From a virus: DNA of 37,406 nucleotides. Location: positions 1 to 37,406 of the IMG/VR virus record IMGVR_UViG_3300047481_001126; one strand, 5' to 3'. The position numbers were made by a program, and so were the translations under genes. The first letter of the stretch is position 1, and each line of letters starts with the position of its first letter. Shown piece after piece: positions 14,849-23,600 of this stretch. Below the pieces are notes generated by a model. The model worked only from the letters and a program-made list of their open reading frames with translations. It was not told the DNA's origin and searched no databases.

Positions 14849-15295
14849 ATGGATAAAATCATATTAAAGGAAAAATTATTTGAAGCTGTAAAACAAAAAG
14901 GACTAATTGTTGAACAGAACAATGGTGGTAAAAAAGACTTTACTGAAATGATGTCTTTGTTATTACATTCAAAAACACAATCACATACATTTCATTTACA
15001 ATGTAAATCATACGCTGAGCACATGGCGTTAAACGGTTATTATACTAGCATAGATGAATTAACGGATGGTCTAATCGAGTCTTACCAAGGTAAATACACA
15101 ATATTAAAAGGTTATAAACAATATCCTATTGAAGATTATAAAGATACTACGTCAACAATAAATTACTTCAAAGAGTTATGTGATAAAGTGACGGATTTAA
15201 GAGACTGTTGTAAAGATACTTGGATTCAAAATCAAATTGATAATGTTTGTGAATTAATAAATTCGACATTATATAAGTTGAGATATTTGAAGTGA
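14849..15295 (+). CDS. Tagged ferritin-like helical protein (DUF5856-like)
   Basis: Starts MDKIILKEKLFEAVKQKG with the shared tag (LKE|K, and a second possible site at VE|Q near residue 23). The rest is a helical bundle with the pattern MMSLLLHSKTQSHTFHLQ, KSYAEHMALNGYY and LTDGLIESYQGKY, which I associate with the DUF5856 phage family and with Dps/ferritin-like four-helix proteins (helix-borne His and Glu residues). Whether a metal site is complete cannot be said by eye. The late-type box and tag suggest virion packaging. A terminator follows. Confidence 0.72.
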   Translation: MDKIILKEKLFEAVKQKGLIVEQNNGGKKDFTEMMSLLLHSKTQSHTFHLQCKSYAEHMALNGYYTSIDELTDGLIESYQGKYTILKGYKQYPIEDYKDTTSTINYFKELCDKVTDLRDCCKDTWIQNQIDNVCELINSTLYKLRYLK

Positions 15296-15320
15296 TTAGT
15301 TATTAATGTTAATATAGAGA

Positions 15321-15349
15321 ATCCTCACAGAGATGTGGGGATTTTTTCT
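15321..15349 (+). terminator. Terminator after the ferritin-like gene
   Basis: A 9-bp stem ATCCTCACA / TGTGGGGAT (one T-G pair) with loop GAGA, followed by TTTTTCTTTT. Confidence 0.8.
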
Positions 15350-15358
15350 TTTATTGGA

Positions 15359-15366
15359 TATTTATA
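15359..15366 (+). promoter_or_regulatory. TATTTATA late-type promoter box
   Basis: TATTTATA ends 4 nt before ATG 15371, just after the preceding terminator. A leaderless message is expected. Confidence 0.55.
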
Positions 15367-15370
15367 ACTG

Positions 15371-16318
15371 ATGAAAAAATTAATCAAACGTATAATCAAA
15401 GAACAATTAGAAGGTCAAGGTGATAATCCTTTATCTGAAAAAGAAATTCGTTTGTTTAAGTACTTGAATAAGAATAAAGAAAACTATCCTACCCAATCAA
15501 AATTATTGGCATTTGTTAAAACTATGATGCCGTTCATAGGTAGACCTGAGTCTGATGCTAGATTCTATTATGAAGTTTATACCGCTAACTATAGACCTGA
15601 AGGTGATTATGAAAACATAAATAAATTAACTTTTAGAGATTTTAGAAGTTTCAAACAGAGACGAACACCAAACAACACCGCTTATGAATATAGTAGTGCA
15701 AAAATACCATTCAAAGGTTCTAATCTTGAAGGATATTGGGATGTAAATAATAATAATGAATGGTATTATGTTGTTAAATCTTATGGTTGGTATCCAATTT
15801 ATCTATTCATAAATAATAATTGGTATCGAGTTAGTAATAGTTATTCCAGCTCAACAGCAAAACATCTTTCAGGTTCAAATCCTGTTAGATACAATTCTGG
15901 TTTAAAGGCTGATACATATTTGGTAACTCAAGATGAGATTAGTAGTCTAATGAGAGGTGTTTCATTAGATGAAATTAGAAGAAAAAGAGTAACTAATTTC
16001 TCAAGTAAATTTGCCAAATCTTTAATAGGTACAAAAAGAACAATATCTATTGGTTGGTATGAAAATAGAAAAAAAGTTAATTTTACTATATCAAACATTA
16101 AAGAGGAGGATGGTAAGATTAAAATTTATGTTACAATCAATAAAGCTGGGAAAGTTGAAGGTGCTAACAAAATGGTTGTAGACCCTGAAGGATATATCGT
16201 ACCAAGTCCATTCTCAGAAGATATTGAAAATGGTATTAAAGAAAGAGTAATTAGAGATAATAGTGATTACTTAAATGGTGATAACACTGAATTTGTGTTT
16301 GAACATCCCACAAATTAA
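15371..16318 (+). CDS. Tagged late protein (315 aa)
   Basis: Begins MKKLIKRIIKEQLEGQGD, the shared tag, with IKE|Q as the [I/L]xE site. The body is rich in Tyr, Asn and Trp (WDVNNNNEWYYVVKSYGWYP around residues 120-140) and looks mostly beta-structured, with a helical N-terminal third. No enzyme motif recognised. A late-type box lies 4 nt upstream, and a host-type promoter region follows the gene. Probably a virion component, by tag and promoter. Confidence 0.72.
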   Translation: MKKLIKRIIKEQLEGQGDNPLSEKEIRLFKYLNKNKENYPTQSKLLAFVKTMMPFIGRPESDARFYYEVYTANYRPEGDYENINKLTFRDFRSFKQRRTPNNTAYEYSSAKIPFKGSNLEGYWDVNNNNEWYYVVKSYGWYPIYLFINNNWYRVSNSYSSSTAKHLSGSNPVRYNSGLKADTYLVTQDEISSLMRGVSLDEIRRKRVTNFSSKFAKSLIGTKRTISIGWYENRKKVNFTISNIKEEDGKIKIYVTINKAGKVEGANKMVVDPEGYIVPSPFSEDIENGIKERVIRDNSDYLNGDNTEFVFEHPTN

Positions 16319-16352
16319 TTAAATTTTTTTTTGGTTTTCTGATAATTTGTTG

Positions 16353-16360
16353 TATCTTTG
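16353..16360 (+). promoter_or_regulatory. TATCTTTG host-type promoter box
   Basis: TATCTTTG lies 21 nt before ATG 16382. A TTGG at 16331-16334 sits 18 nt upstream, consistent with the Bacteroidetes -33 TTG element. Confidence 0.65.
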
Positions 16361-16381
16361 TATTCACAAAACGATACAAAT

Positions 16382-17122
16382 ATGACAACCACCAACACCA
16401 CCACCAAAGTTCGTAACTACCAAGGCACTAACCCTTTCATTCTCAAAATGAAGGACGTGATTAACAAATGGGGTCGATTGACCGACAAACAAGCCGAGGC
16501 TGTAGAGAAAGCTTTGAGTGGTGGTGTGAAGCAGGTGAATGTTGATGAACTTCCTGAGGATATGAAACGTATTGCCAAATACGAAGGTGAGAACACTTTT
16601 GTTAATGACCTTAAAGGTAAGTTGATGACTTATGGTACTTTGACCTACAAACAAATTGAAGCTGCTAACAAACAGATTCAGGGCGAGGAAGACAAGAAGA
16701 ATACCCGTAAGTTGAATATCCCAACTGTTGGTGAAACCGTTAAAGTAGGTCGTTCTATTGGTCAGAAGATGAAAGAAACTTACGGTCTTCAATTCAACCC
16801 AATTCTCTTGGACATTACCAAAGTATTGGCAGTATCACCAAAGGCGGTTAAGTTCTCAGGAAAGATGACTGTAAAACGTGGTGATGTGTGTGTATGTTGT
16901 GCTAAAACTCTTACCGATGAGTTCTCTATGTTGACTAAAATGGGTAAGACTTGTGCTAAACACATGGGTGTTGAATACATCACCGACTCAAGTCAAGCAG
17001 AACGTTTCCGTAACGAATACTTGGCAAAAGTTGAAGAAATTGGAGAGATGCAATTTTGGGTTCCTAAATCTCGAATCATCAAATGGGATGGTAAGACCGA
17101 AGTCATCTTAAAGATGATTTAA
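16382..17122 (+). CDS. Zinc-motif protein with 30-residue repeats (246 aa)
   Basis: The start is ATG 16382, not an upstream TTG. Two related segments (NPFILKMKDVINKWGRLTDK, about residues 18-45, and NTFVNDLKGKLMTYGTLTYK, about 70-97) form an internal repeat of a kind seen in phage proteins that share F-x-L-K...GxLTxKQ. Near residues 170-200 is a zinc-binding pattern, CVCC...GKTCAKHMG (CxxC then CxxxH). Codons are richer in C and G than in neighbouring genes (acc, aac, cgt), which suggests strong expression or a different origin. With its host-type promoter it is likely an early nucleic-acid-binding protein; function not known. Confidence 0.75.
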   Translation: MTTTNTTTKVRNYQGTNPFILKMKDVINKWGRLTDKQAEAVEKALSGGVKQVNVDELPEDMKRIAKYEGENTFVNDLKGKLMTYGTLTYKQIEAANKQIQGEEDKKNTRKLNIPTVGETVKVGRSIGQKMKETYGLQFNPILLDITKVLAVSPKAVKFSGKMTVKRGDVCVCCAKTLTDEFSMLTKMGKTCAKHMGVEYITDSSQAERFRNEYLAKVEEIGEMQFWVPKSRIIKWDGKTEVILKMI

Positions 17123-17126
17123 TTAG

Positions 17127-17155
17127 AAAAGGGAGTTTGACTCCCTTTTTAATTT
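17127..17155 (+). terminator. Terminator after zinc-motif protein
   Basis: Stem AAAAGGGAG / CTCCCTTTTT with a 5-nt loop and a T-rich tail, directly after the stop at 17122. Confidence 0.8.
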
Positions 17156-17171
17156 TTACTATTTTTAATTT

Positions 17172-17499
17172 ATGTCTGTGTACCCAAAAAAGAGTTGAGA
17201 CGTTCTTAAAGGAAGTTTATGAAAAACACCCTAAGATGAGAAGACATCCTGATTATAGGATGTTTTACCTTTACACGTCATATCCTAAAGTTCAGGAAAG
17301 TATTATTTTAATGTCAAATCAATGGATACCTGAAGACGATATGTCTAGTTACATCCAAACTATTGGTAATATGTTGGGGTTTGAGGTGATGGCGATGAGG
17401 TGGGACGTATTCAACGAACAGTTAAGAGACCAGTTAGAAAAAGAAATTGCGGAACGAAGAGGTAGTGAATATCGATTGTTATTTTATGAGATATGGTAA
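17172..17499 (+). CDS. Hypothetical protein (~108 aa), possible frameshift near start
   Basis: The frame that codes VETFLKEVYEKHPKMRRHPDY... and ends at 17499 has no good start: the nearest upstream start in frame (TTG 17137) lies in the terminator stem of the previous gene. ATG 17172 begins MSVYPKK in another frame and stops after AAAAAAGAGTTGA. Skipping one A in the six-A run (17185-17190) joins it to the downstream frame as MSVYPKRVETFL, giving about 108 residues. This could be a sequence error, a programmed shift or a damaged gene. The body is helical with an acidic end. Not recognised. Confidence 0.55.
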
Positions 17500-17529
17500 T
17501 TGACTTTTTTATTTTATATCTTATAATTG
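17500..17529 (+). promoter_or_regulatory. Possible promoter TTGACT ... TATAATTG
   Basis: TTGACT (17500-17505) and TATAATTG (17522-17529) are spaced 16 nt apart, 23 nt before ATG 17553. It looks like a mix of sigma-70 and Bacteroidetes-type elements. Confidence 0.4.
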
Positions 17530-17552
17530 TATAGAAGTTAAAAACAAGTATA

Positions 17553-17993
17553 ATGAATATTAAACAAGCTCTTAAATTGAAAAACAAACTCGTTAAAGAA
17601 AATAACGAGGTGTTCATTAAGTTGTCCCAATACAACTCAGTTGAGGAAGGAAGCGTTCGTCCTTACGCACCTAAAGAAATGTTGGCAAAGTGGAACGAAG
17701 GAACTAAACAGTTGGTTGATTTGAAAACCAAAATTCATAGAGCAAATGCTCCCGTCTATGATAAAATTTTCAAATTGGCTGAGTTAAAGTCTATGGTTTC
17801 TAAATTAAATGGGATGAACTGTAGTGAAGGTAAACAACCGTCAAGAGGAAGATGGGGAGAACCAGGAGAATCAGCCGTACTAACTGCGGAAATTGGGATT
17901 GTTCAAAGAGACGAAATGGTTAAAACATTAGAAACTCAAATTGAACAACTTCAAGACGAGTTGGATGTACATAACTCCAACACGGAAATTTAA
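17553..17993 (+). CDS. Coiled-coil hypothetical protein (146 aa)
   Basis: Starts MNIKQALKLKNKLVKENNEV. Helical throughout, with a Gly/Pro-rich hinge (QPSRGRWGEPGESAV, about residues 95-110) between two coiled-coil arms, ending in QIEQLQDELDVHNSN. I recall similar proteins as uncharacterised ORFs in bacteria and phages, but cannot name a family. It is followed by a ~190-nt stretch without ORF and a strong terminator. Confidence 0.7.
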   Translation: MNIKQALKLKNKLVKENNEVFIKLSQYNSVEEGSVRPYAPKEMLAKWNEGTKQLVDLKTKIHRANAPVYDKIFKLAELKSMVSKLNGMNCSEGKQPSRGRWGEPGESAVLTAEIGIVQRDEMVKTLETQIEQLQDELDVHNSNTEI

Positions 17994-18206
17994 GCCTGTC
18001 TAGGTGAAAGATGAGTATTAACGGTTATCCGTTGAACAATTCTAAGATACGACACACTTGCAGTCATTGATGATACGATTTTGATGTAGAACAGTCCTTT
18101 AGTCAAAATTTGCCAAATTCAAAATTCGCAAATCAAACTACAAAACTCTCTTACAAATAATTCATCTATTAGCCAGACAGTAAACCCCTCTTCGGAGGGG
18201 TTTTTT
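17994..18206 (+). ncRNA. Candidate structured RNA with terminator
   Basis: About 190 nt after the stop hold no ORF. The two ends can pair over a long range: CTGTCT (17996-18001) with AGACAG (18175-18180). A hairpin AACGG-TTAT-CCGTT (18020-18033) lies inside, and the element ends in the strong terminator at 18182-18206. This fits a small RNA or a long structured 3' UTR. It has no tmRNA tag reading frame and no tRNA-like ends. Confidence 0.45.
18182..18206 (+). terminator. Terminator with UUCG loop
   Basis: A 9-bp stem AAACCCCTC / GAGGGGTTT with TTCG loop and TTT tail, one base before the end of the convergent minus-strand gene. Confidence 0.9.
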
Positions 18207-18207
18207 G

Positions 18208-18879
18208 TTAAAACTTAATTTGAAAATCTATATCACGTTCTTCATTTTCTTCCGTGTTTTCTTCAAATTCTAAATAAATTATTTTGTCTTCATATTCAAA
18301 AATAAATCTACCTTGAGAACCTTCATTAATTTCCCACCCACCATAAAATGATTCTAACCAGGCATACAATAAATTTTCAATATTTCTATCAACATCCACA
18401 CCATTACTAGTTCTTGACTCAATATCACCCGAATCACCACCACCATAAAAGGCAACTTCAAAAGTTGGTGAGTCACTTTCCTCAAACATTTTTTCTAAAG
18501 AAGTTATCATAGACTTATCTAATTCATCAAATTCTTTACTATCTGACATTTCGTTAGAACCACGAACAGTTTCAGATAATTCAATCTCTAAAGTTTTTTC
18601 AATGCAGTCTATATTTATTCTTGCCACAGCATAATTTTCACAATCGTCCAAATAATTAAAAATTTCATTTCTTTCCAAAATATTTGTTATAACTTCTTCT
18701 ATTGCGGCATACATTTCCGCTCTACCACCATCATCACCATATAATTCACTAATCCAATCTATTCCACACTCTTGTATACTAACCTCAATGTGTCCCGATT
18801 TTATACCATTTGATTGTGCATAATATGAAAATAATTTAAGTGATTTTAATTCTTCTTCTGTAACTATAGGTTTTTTCAT
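18208..18879 (-). CDS. Tagged acidic late protein (223 aa)
   Basis: Begins MKKPIVTEEELKSLKLF, matching the shared tag (VTE|E). The body is strongly acidic, with Glu-rich helices and a Gly/Ser stretch (FYGGGDSGDIESRTSNG, about residues 145-160). No enzyme motif recognised. A minus-strand TATTTATA box lies 11 nt upstream. The gene converges on the candidate RNA at 17994-18206. Confidence 0.72.
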   Translation of the reverse strand: MKKPIVTEEELKSLKLFSYYAQSNGIKSGHIEVSIQECGIDWISELYGDDGGRAEMYAAIEEVITNILERNEIFNYLDDCENYAVARINIDCIEKTLEIELSETVRGSNEMSDSKEFDELDKSMITSLEKMFEESDSPTFEVAFYGGGDSGDIESRTSNGVDVDRNIENLLYAWLESFYGGWEINEGSQGRFIFEYEDKIIYLEFEENTEENEERDIDFQIKF

Positions 18880-18890
18880 AGACTTTTTAA

Positions 18891-18898
18891 TATAAATA
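18891..18898 (-). promoter_or_regulatory. TATTTATA late-type promoter box
   Basis: Minus-strand TATTTATA, 11 nt before the ATG at 18879, in the short gap after the upstream minus gene. Confidence 0.5.
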
Positions 18899-18900
18899 TA

Positions 18901-19251
18901 TTAATCAACGTTAATTTCTAACGTTCTCATCATCCACATAGGTCTTTCTTTAGATTCTAAAGCTTGTAACCATTCTTTAGCTGAAGGTATATGATTATAA
19001 CAATCTTCTTTAACATGTTGCTCACCAACATATCGAGTATAAACGGTTTTCCCTTCACTATTTATAAAAGACATACCGAATATCTTTTCCATCTCAAATA
19101 TCCCCTCTGAGTGATGTCTCCATACTCTATGATTTGAGTGTCCATACCAAGCTTTGGTTTCATCAAACCAGTTGTGAATGTGAATGTATTCCTCCCAAGT
19201 CCCACCAAACTTTTTAGCGGATGATTTCGCATGAATTATTGGATGCGCCAT
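18901..19251 (-). CDS. His-rich conserved protein (DUF6915-like)
   Basis: The 116-residue protein starts MAHPIIHAKSSAKKFGGTWE and has EYIHIHNWFDETKAW, NHRVWRHHSEGIF and YVGEQHVKEDC. This matches a small conserved family found in bacteria and phages (pattern MAHP..HAxSSAxKFGG, HNWFDxSK, HHSxGIF), which I believe is DUF6915. The many conserved His suggest metal binding. It ends just before the tagged gene at 18879. Neither clear promoter box is seen upstream, only an AT-rich TATATTTAA. Confidence 0.75.
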   Translation of the reverse strand: MAHPIIHAKSSAKKFGGTWEEYIHIHNWFDETKAWYGHSNHRVWRHHSEGIFEMEKIFGMSFINSEGKTVYTRYVGEQHVKEDCYNHIPSAKEWLQALESKERPMWMMRTLEINVD

Positions 19252-19308
19252 AACTTTTTATTTAAATATAAAAACAAAGTCTAACTTGATAAATGGTTTT
19301 TATTTTTT

Positions 19309-19316
19309 TATCTTTG
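19309..19316 (+). promoter_or_regulatory. TATCTTTG host-type promoter of AAA+ gene
   Basis: TATCTTTG lies 17 nt before ATG 19334, with a TTG at 19286-19288 about 20 nt upstream. Confidence 0.6.
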
Positions 19317-19333
19317 TATTAAACTTTGTTATT

Positions 19334-20290
19334 ATGGATATGGAAAATATTGCGATTGAAGAAAGTATACCACAAATTGAGGGTTATTTTGAGGACGATT
19401 CTTACGATAAAAAGTACGAAACAGATGTTCCAAGTTGTTGGAATAAACTAAAAGACGATGAATATTTACCATCTTATGTTACAACACCCAAAGTACCAAC
19501 AGGTGTTTATGAAATCGTATGGAGTCATACCCATCAGACCTATACACTTAAGAAACAACCGTTTAAAACTGACGAGTTATATCATTTACCATCACCTGAG
19601 ATTAAAGATATTATTGAAGATATTAATAGTTTTTGGAATCGTGTTGATGTTTATAAAAAATATAACTTCGTGCATAAGAGAGGTATTCTAATGTATGGTG
19701 AACCAGGGTGTGGTAAGTCTGGTATTATTCAGCTTTTATCCAAATTAATTATGGATAAAGACGGTATTGTTATAAACGTTAAAGATGAGGATGACGTTGA
19801 ATCATTCACTAAATTTATACCAACTTTCCGTAAGATTGAACCTAAAAGACCTTTGGTTGTAATACTAGAAGACATTGATTCAATTGCTGGTGAAAATAGA
19901 AATCAAGTTAGTCGATTGTTAAATATATTAGATGGGGTTAAACAAATTGAAAATGTTGTTTATATTGCAACCACTAACTATCCTGAAAAATTACAGGAAC
20001 GAATAACCAACAGACCATCAAGATTTGATAGACGATATAAAGTTGAGTTACCAAACGAAGAAATTCGTGAAGCGTATATCAGACACAAATTAAATGAGGA
20101 AGATTTAAATAAGATAAACATGACCGAATGGGTTGAAAGAACAAAGGGTATGTCGTTATCACACTTAAAAGAAGTTGTAATTTCAACAATAGTCATGGGT
20201 CGTAGTTTTGAAGAAACTATGGAAAATTTAGAGGGAATGAAAAGAACCCCAAGTGCGAAAGGTGAGAGTAATATTGGTTTTGGAAAATGA
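19334..20290 (+). CDS. AAA+ ATPase, BCS1/FtsH-like core
   Basis: A single AAA+ domain with Walker A GEPGCGKS (about residues 122-129), Walker B VVILEDID (Glu179, Asp180), sensor-1 ATTNYPE and the Arg-finger region NRPSRFDRRYKVELP. The ~110-residue N-terminal part is acidic and not recognised, and could bind a partner or substrate. The start at 19334 (MDMENIA) lies after the promoter; an in-frame upstream ATG does not. No protease or helicase domain follows. The next gene starts within its stop (ATGA), so the two are tightly coupled. Confidence 0.88.
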   Translation: MDMENIAIEESIPQIEGYFEDDSYDKKYETDVPSCWNKLKDDEYLPSYVTTPKVPTGVYEIVWSHTHQTYTLKKQPFKTDELYHLPSPEIKDIIEDINSFWNRVDVYKKYNFVHKRGILMYGEPGCGKSGIIQLLSKLIMDKDGIVINVKDEDDVESFTKFIPTFRKIEPKRPLVVILEDIDSIAGENRNQVSRLLNILDGVKQIENVVYIATTNYPEKLQERITNRPSRFDRRYKVELPNEEIREAYIRHKLNEEDLNKINMTEWVERTKGMSLSHLKEVVISTIVMGRSFEETMENLEGMKRTPSAKGESNIGFGK

Positions 20291-20679
20291 AGTACAGTTT
20301 AGAAAACGGGGATAAATCTAGAAATGGGAATAGTCTTGAAGGTTATTTCACTGAGCAAACTGGTTTAAAAAAATTTGGTAAAAAACAAAAACCTTCGTTT
20401 GTTAATTCACATGGTAAGAAACAAATTATTGATTTTGACTTCCACAAGAATGTTGATGGTGTTGATATCTACATGGACTTAACTACGACTTATAGAAGTG
20501 ATAGATTAAAACAAAAAGCGTATAACGCTTTAATGTATAAAAACAATTTTAAAACTCCTTGTAAGTTTTACATGGTTGTTGGTAAGCTTGTTGAACATGG
20601 TAAAAAGAAAAAGCCTGTTTTAATTGAAGGAATTGATGGTGTTATACTAGTTGAAGATGCGATAAATATGATTAAATGA
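20287..20679 (+). CDS. Possible PD-(D/E)xK nuclease-like protein (130 aa)
   Basis: Overlaps the AAA+ gene by four bases (ATGA). The segment IIDFDFHKNVDGVDIYMDLT followed by a basic helix (RSDRLKQKAYNALMYK) resembles the D...(D/E)x(T/K) layout of small restriction-fold nucleases, and the late strand FYMVVGKLVE fits the fold. The usual catalytic Lys is not clear (DLT in place of ExK), so activity is uncertain. Coupling to an AAA+ ATPase suggests a two-component DNA- or RNA-processing unit. This is inference from pattern and position. Confidence 0.55.
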   Translation: MKYSLENGDKSRNGNSLEGYFTEQTGLKKFGKKQKPSFVNSHGKKQIIDFDFHKNVDGVDIYMDLTTTYRSDRLKQKAYNALMYKNNFKTPCKFYMVVGKLVEHGKKKKPVLIEGIDGVILVEDAINMIK

Positions 20680-20681
20680 TA

Positions 20682-20689
20682 TATTTACC
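20682..20689 (+). promoter_or_regulatory. Weak late-type box TATTTACC
   Basis: TATTTACC differs at two positions from TATTTATA but sits 3 nt before ATG 20693, like the box of the gene downstream of it (24756). Confidence 0.3.
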
Positions 20690-20692
20690 AGT

Positions 20693-23600
20693 ATGAGAAA
20701 TTTAAGTTTGTTTTTATTTTTATTTTTCACAAAATTATTGTGGTCACAACCAAGTCAATGTCCGAATGCCGATTTCTCAATGAACGGGTTTCAGAACTGG
20801 ATTGGAGGAATTGGAAATTGTTGCCCAATTGTAATTACGAACCCCAATACAATACAAAATGGTCGTCATACTATTATGACACCTGGTTTAGACCCTATTG
20901 TACCCGCTTTAACAAGAACTCCTCCAGGAATACCTCAATCAGCTCGGTTAGGAAACAGTCAGGTGGGTGCGCAGGCTGAAAGTTTAACATACTCTTTTAC
21001 AGTATCTAATCAAAATGCTTTATTCGTTTATCGTTATGCTGTGGTATTAGAAGACCCTGGACACCCACCAATTGCTCAACCCCGTTTTGAAATGCAGGTT
21101 AGAAATCAGAATGGAGGAATTATTCCTTGTACCTTTTATCAAGTGGCGGCGGGTAATAATGTACCTGGATTCATAAACTATCAAAACGTGAGATGGAGAG
21201 ATTGGACTACTACTGGTGTTAATCTACTTAACTATGTTGGTCAGGTAGTTACTATTGAAGCTCGTACTGGAGATTGTGATTACTCAGGTCATTTCGGATA
21301 CGCGTATTTGGCTGCAGAGTGCCGTCCTCTTCAAATTGATATTACATATTGCGTAGGTGATACTGTAGCAACCCTTGTTGCTCCTCCAGGTTTTGTTGGA
21401 TACCAATGGTCCAATGGAGCAACTACTCAACAAATATCTATTATCAATCCGACATGGGGTCAAAATGTATATCAGGTTACCCTAACTTCTGCTACTGGTT
21501 GTACAGCTCAATTGTCTGCAAACATCAATCCTGTACTTCCTACAGCCCATTTTAACTGGCAAAGTTTATGTAATGGTCAAATACAATTTACGGACTCCAC
21601 CATTATCCCAGGAGTTCAACCCGCAGTTTGGAATTGGTCATTTGGTGATGGAGGTCAGTCATCATTTCCTAATCCAATTCATACCTATCAAAATCCAGGA
21701 CCATACAATGTAACTTTAATTTCATCAGCTCAAGTTGGTTGTGAAGATACAGTGACTCTACCTATTGTTGTGCCTCCTATTCCAAATGCTGATTTTGCTG
21801 TAGATACTTTATGTGGTTTGGCTAAAGCATTCTCAGACCAATCTACAATAGCCAATCCTGGAGGAATTGCTTCTTGGTTTTGGGATTTCGGTGATGGAAC
21901 TACAGACACCAATCAAAACACAATTCATACATACAACACCCCAGGTAATTTCAATGTCACTCTTATTGTTCAAGACAGTGTAGGATGTAGCGATACAATA
22001 ACTAAACCAATAGTCGTAAACGCAATACCAGTTGCTAGTTTTGCAACTCAAAATGTTTGTGCTGGCCAGAATATGCCTTTTCAAAACACCTCTAATATAT
22101 TTGGTGGTGGATTAATGCAACACGCTTGGAGTTTTGGTAACGGAGCTACTTCAGTACAAACCTCTCCTTGGTATCAATATCCAAACCCAGGTACTTACAC
22201 TGTTACTTTGATTGTTACGGGACCTGGTGGTTGTAAAGATACTACAGTTCAACAAGTTACCGTTAATCCTTTACCAGTAGCGGCCTTTACATTACCAAAT
22301 ACATGCGGACTGAGTGATACGATTACCAATACATCAACTGTTATTCCTCCTGCACAAATCACTTCCTATCAGTGGAATTTTGGGAATGGACAGACCTCAA
22401 ATCAGCAGAATCCGATTTACAATTATGCTAACCCAGGTGTATATAATGTAACATTAACAGTTACATCAACTGGTGGCTGTACTGATTCAGAAGTTCAGCC
22501 TATAACTATTAATGCAATACCAGTAGCCTCCTTTACAGCTCCACAAACTTGTCATGGTAATGCTGTACCTTTTACGAATACCTCAAATGTTTTAGGTAAT
22601 GCCAACTTGAACTATCAATGGACATTTGGAAATGGAAATACATCAAACCAAACCAATCCAACTCAAATGTACGCTAATCCTGGTCAATACCTAGCCACCT
22701 TAATAGTTATAGGTCCTGGATTATGCTCTGATACAGCTACGCAAATTGTTAATGTTCCTCCTACTCCAATAGCTAATTTTACTATTCCAGATTCTTGCGG
22801 ATTATCAGGTCAAATATCAAGTACATCCATAATCGCTCCTCCTGGATTTATTACTTCATATCAGTGGAATTTTGGTAACGGTCAAACATCTAATCAACCA
22901 AATACTAATTATTCCTACAATGCTCCTGGTATTTATAATGTAGCTCTAATTGTTAATTCTAACCAAGGATGCTCTGATACGATTACTCAACCAGTAACAA
23001 TCTGGTCTATCCCAACTGCTCAATTTACACATACTCCAACTTGCTATGGTATTCCATTTACATTCACCGACCAATCTACAATTACAAACTCTCAAATTAT
23101 AGGATGGAATTGGTCATTAGGTAATGGTCAAACCTCGAACCAACAGAACCCAACTCATTTCTATAACACAAATGGTCAATACCCAGTTACCTTAATTGTC
23201 ACTGGCCAAGGCGGTTGTACTGATACTATTTCAGATTTGATAACAGTATATCCTAAACCTACTGCTGCTTTTGTATTACCTGATTCGTGTGGTATGATTG
23301 CTCCATTTACCGATTTAAGTTTATTTAACATAGCTTTATGGTCTTGGGATTTCGGAGATGGAAACACTTCCAATCAAACTAGTCCTACTCATACCTATCA
23401 AACAAATGGAATTTATCAAGTTCAGTTAATTGTACAAAATACAGATGGATGTTTAGATACTTTAGTTCAAGAATATAGAAACTATCAAATACCAGTTGCA
23501 GGTATTACTCCAAACAATAACTGTTTAACCTATCCAACCTTACTATCAGACAACTCAATTGGCCAAATTGCATCTTGGAATTGGTCAACAAATAATACTT

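Noticed and set aside
16364-16792. 142-codon minus-strand ORF opposite the zinc-motif gene
   Set aside because: It is antisense to a gene with promoter, terminator and recognisable motifs; its long frame is a by-product of that gene's codon use.
17994-18206. tmRNA partner for SmpB
   Set aside because: No tag-peptide reading frame ending in ALAA-like residues, no tRNA-like ends and no CCA.
19286-19333. Hydrophobic N-terminal extension of the AAA+ protein
   Set aside because: It would look like a membrane anchor (FYFFIFVLNFVI), but the host-type promoter at 19309 lies downstream of that ATG, so it should not be translated.
20740-23373. Alternative-frame ORFs of 60-83 codons inside the PKD gene
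   Set aside because: They lie wholly within a long gene with clear domain matches and have no start context; shadows of the less AT-rich sequence.
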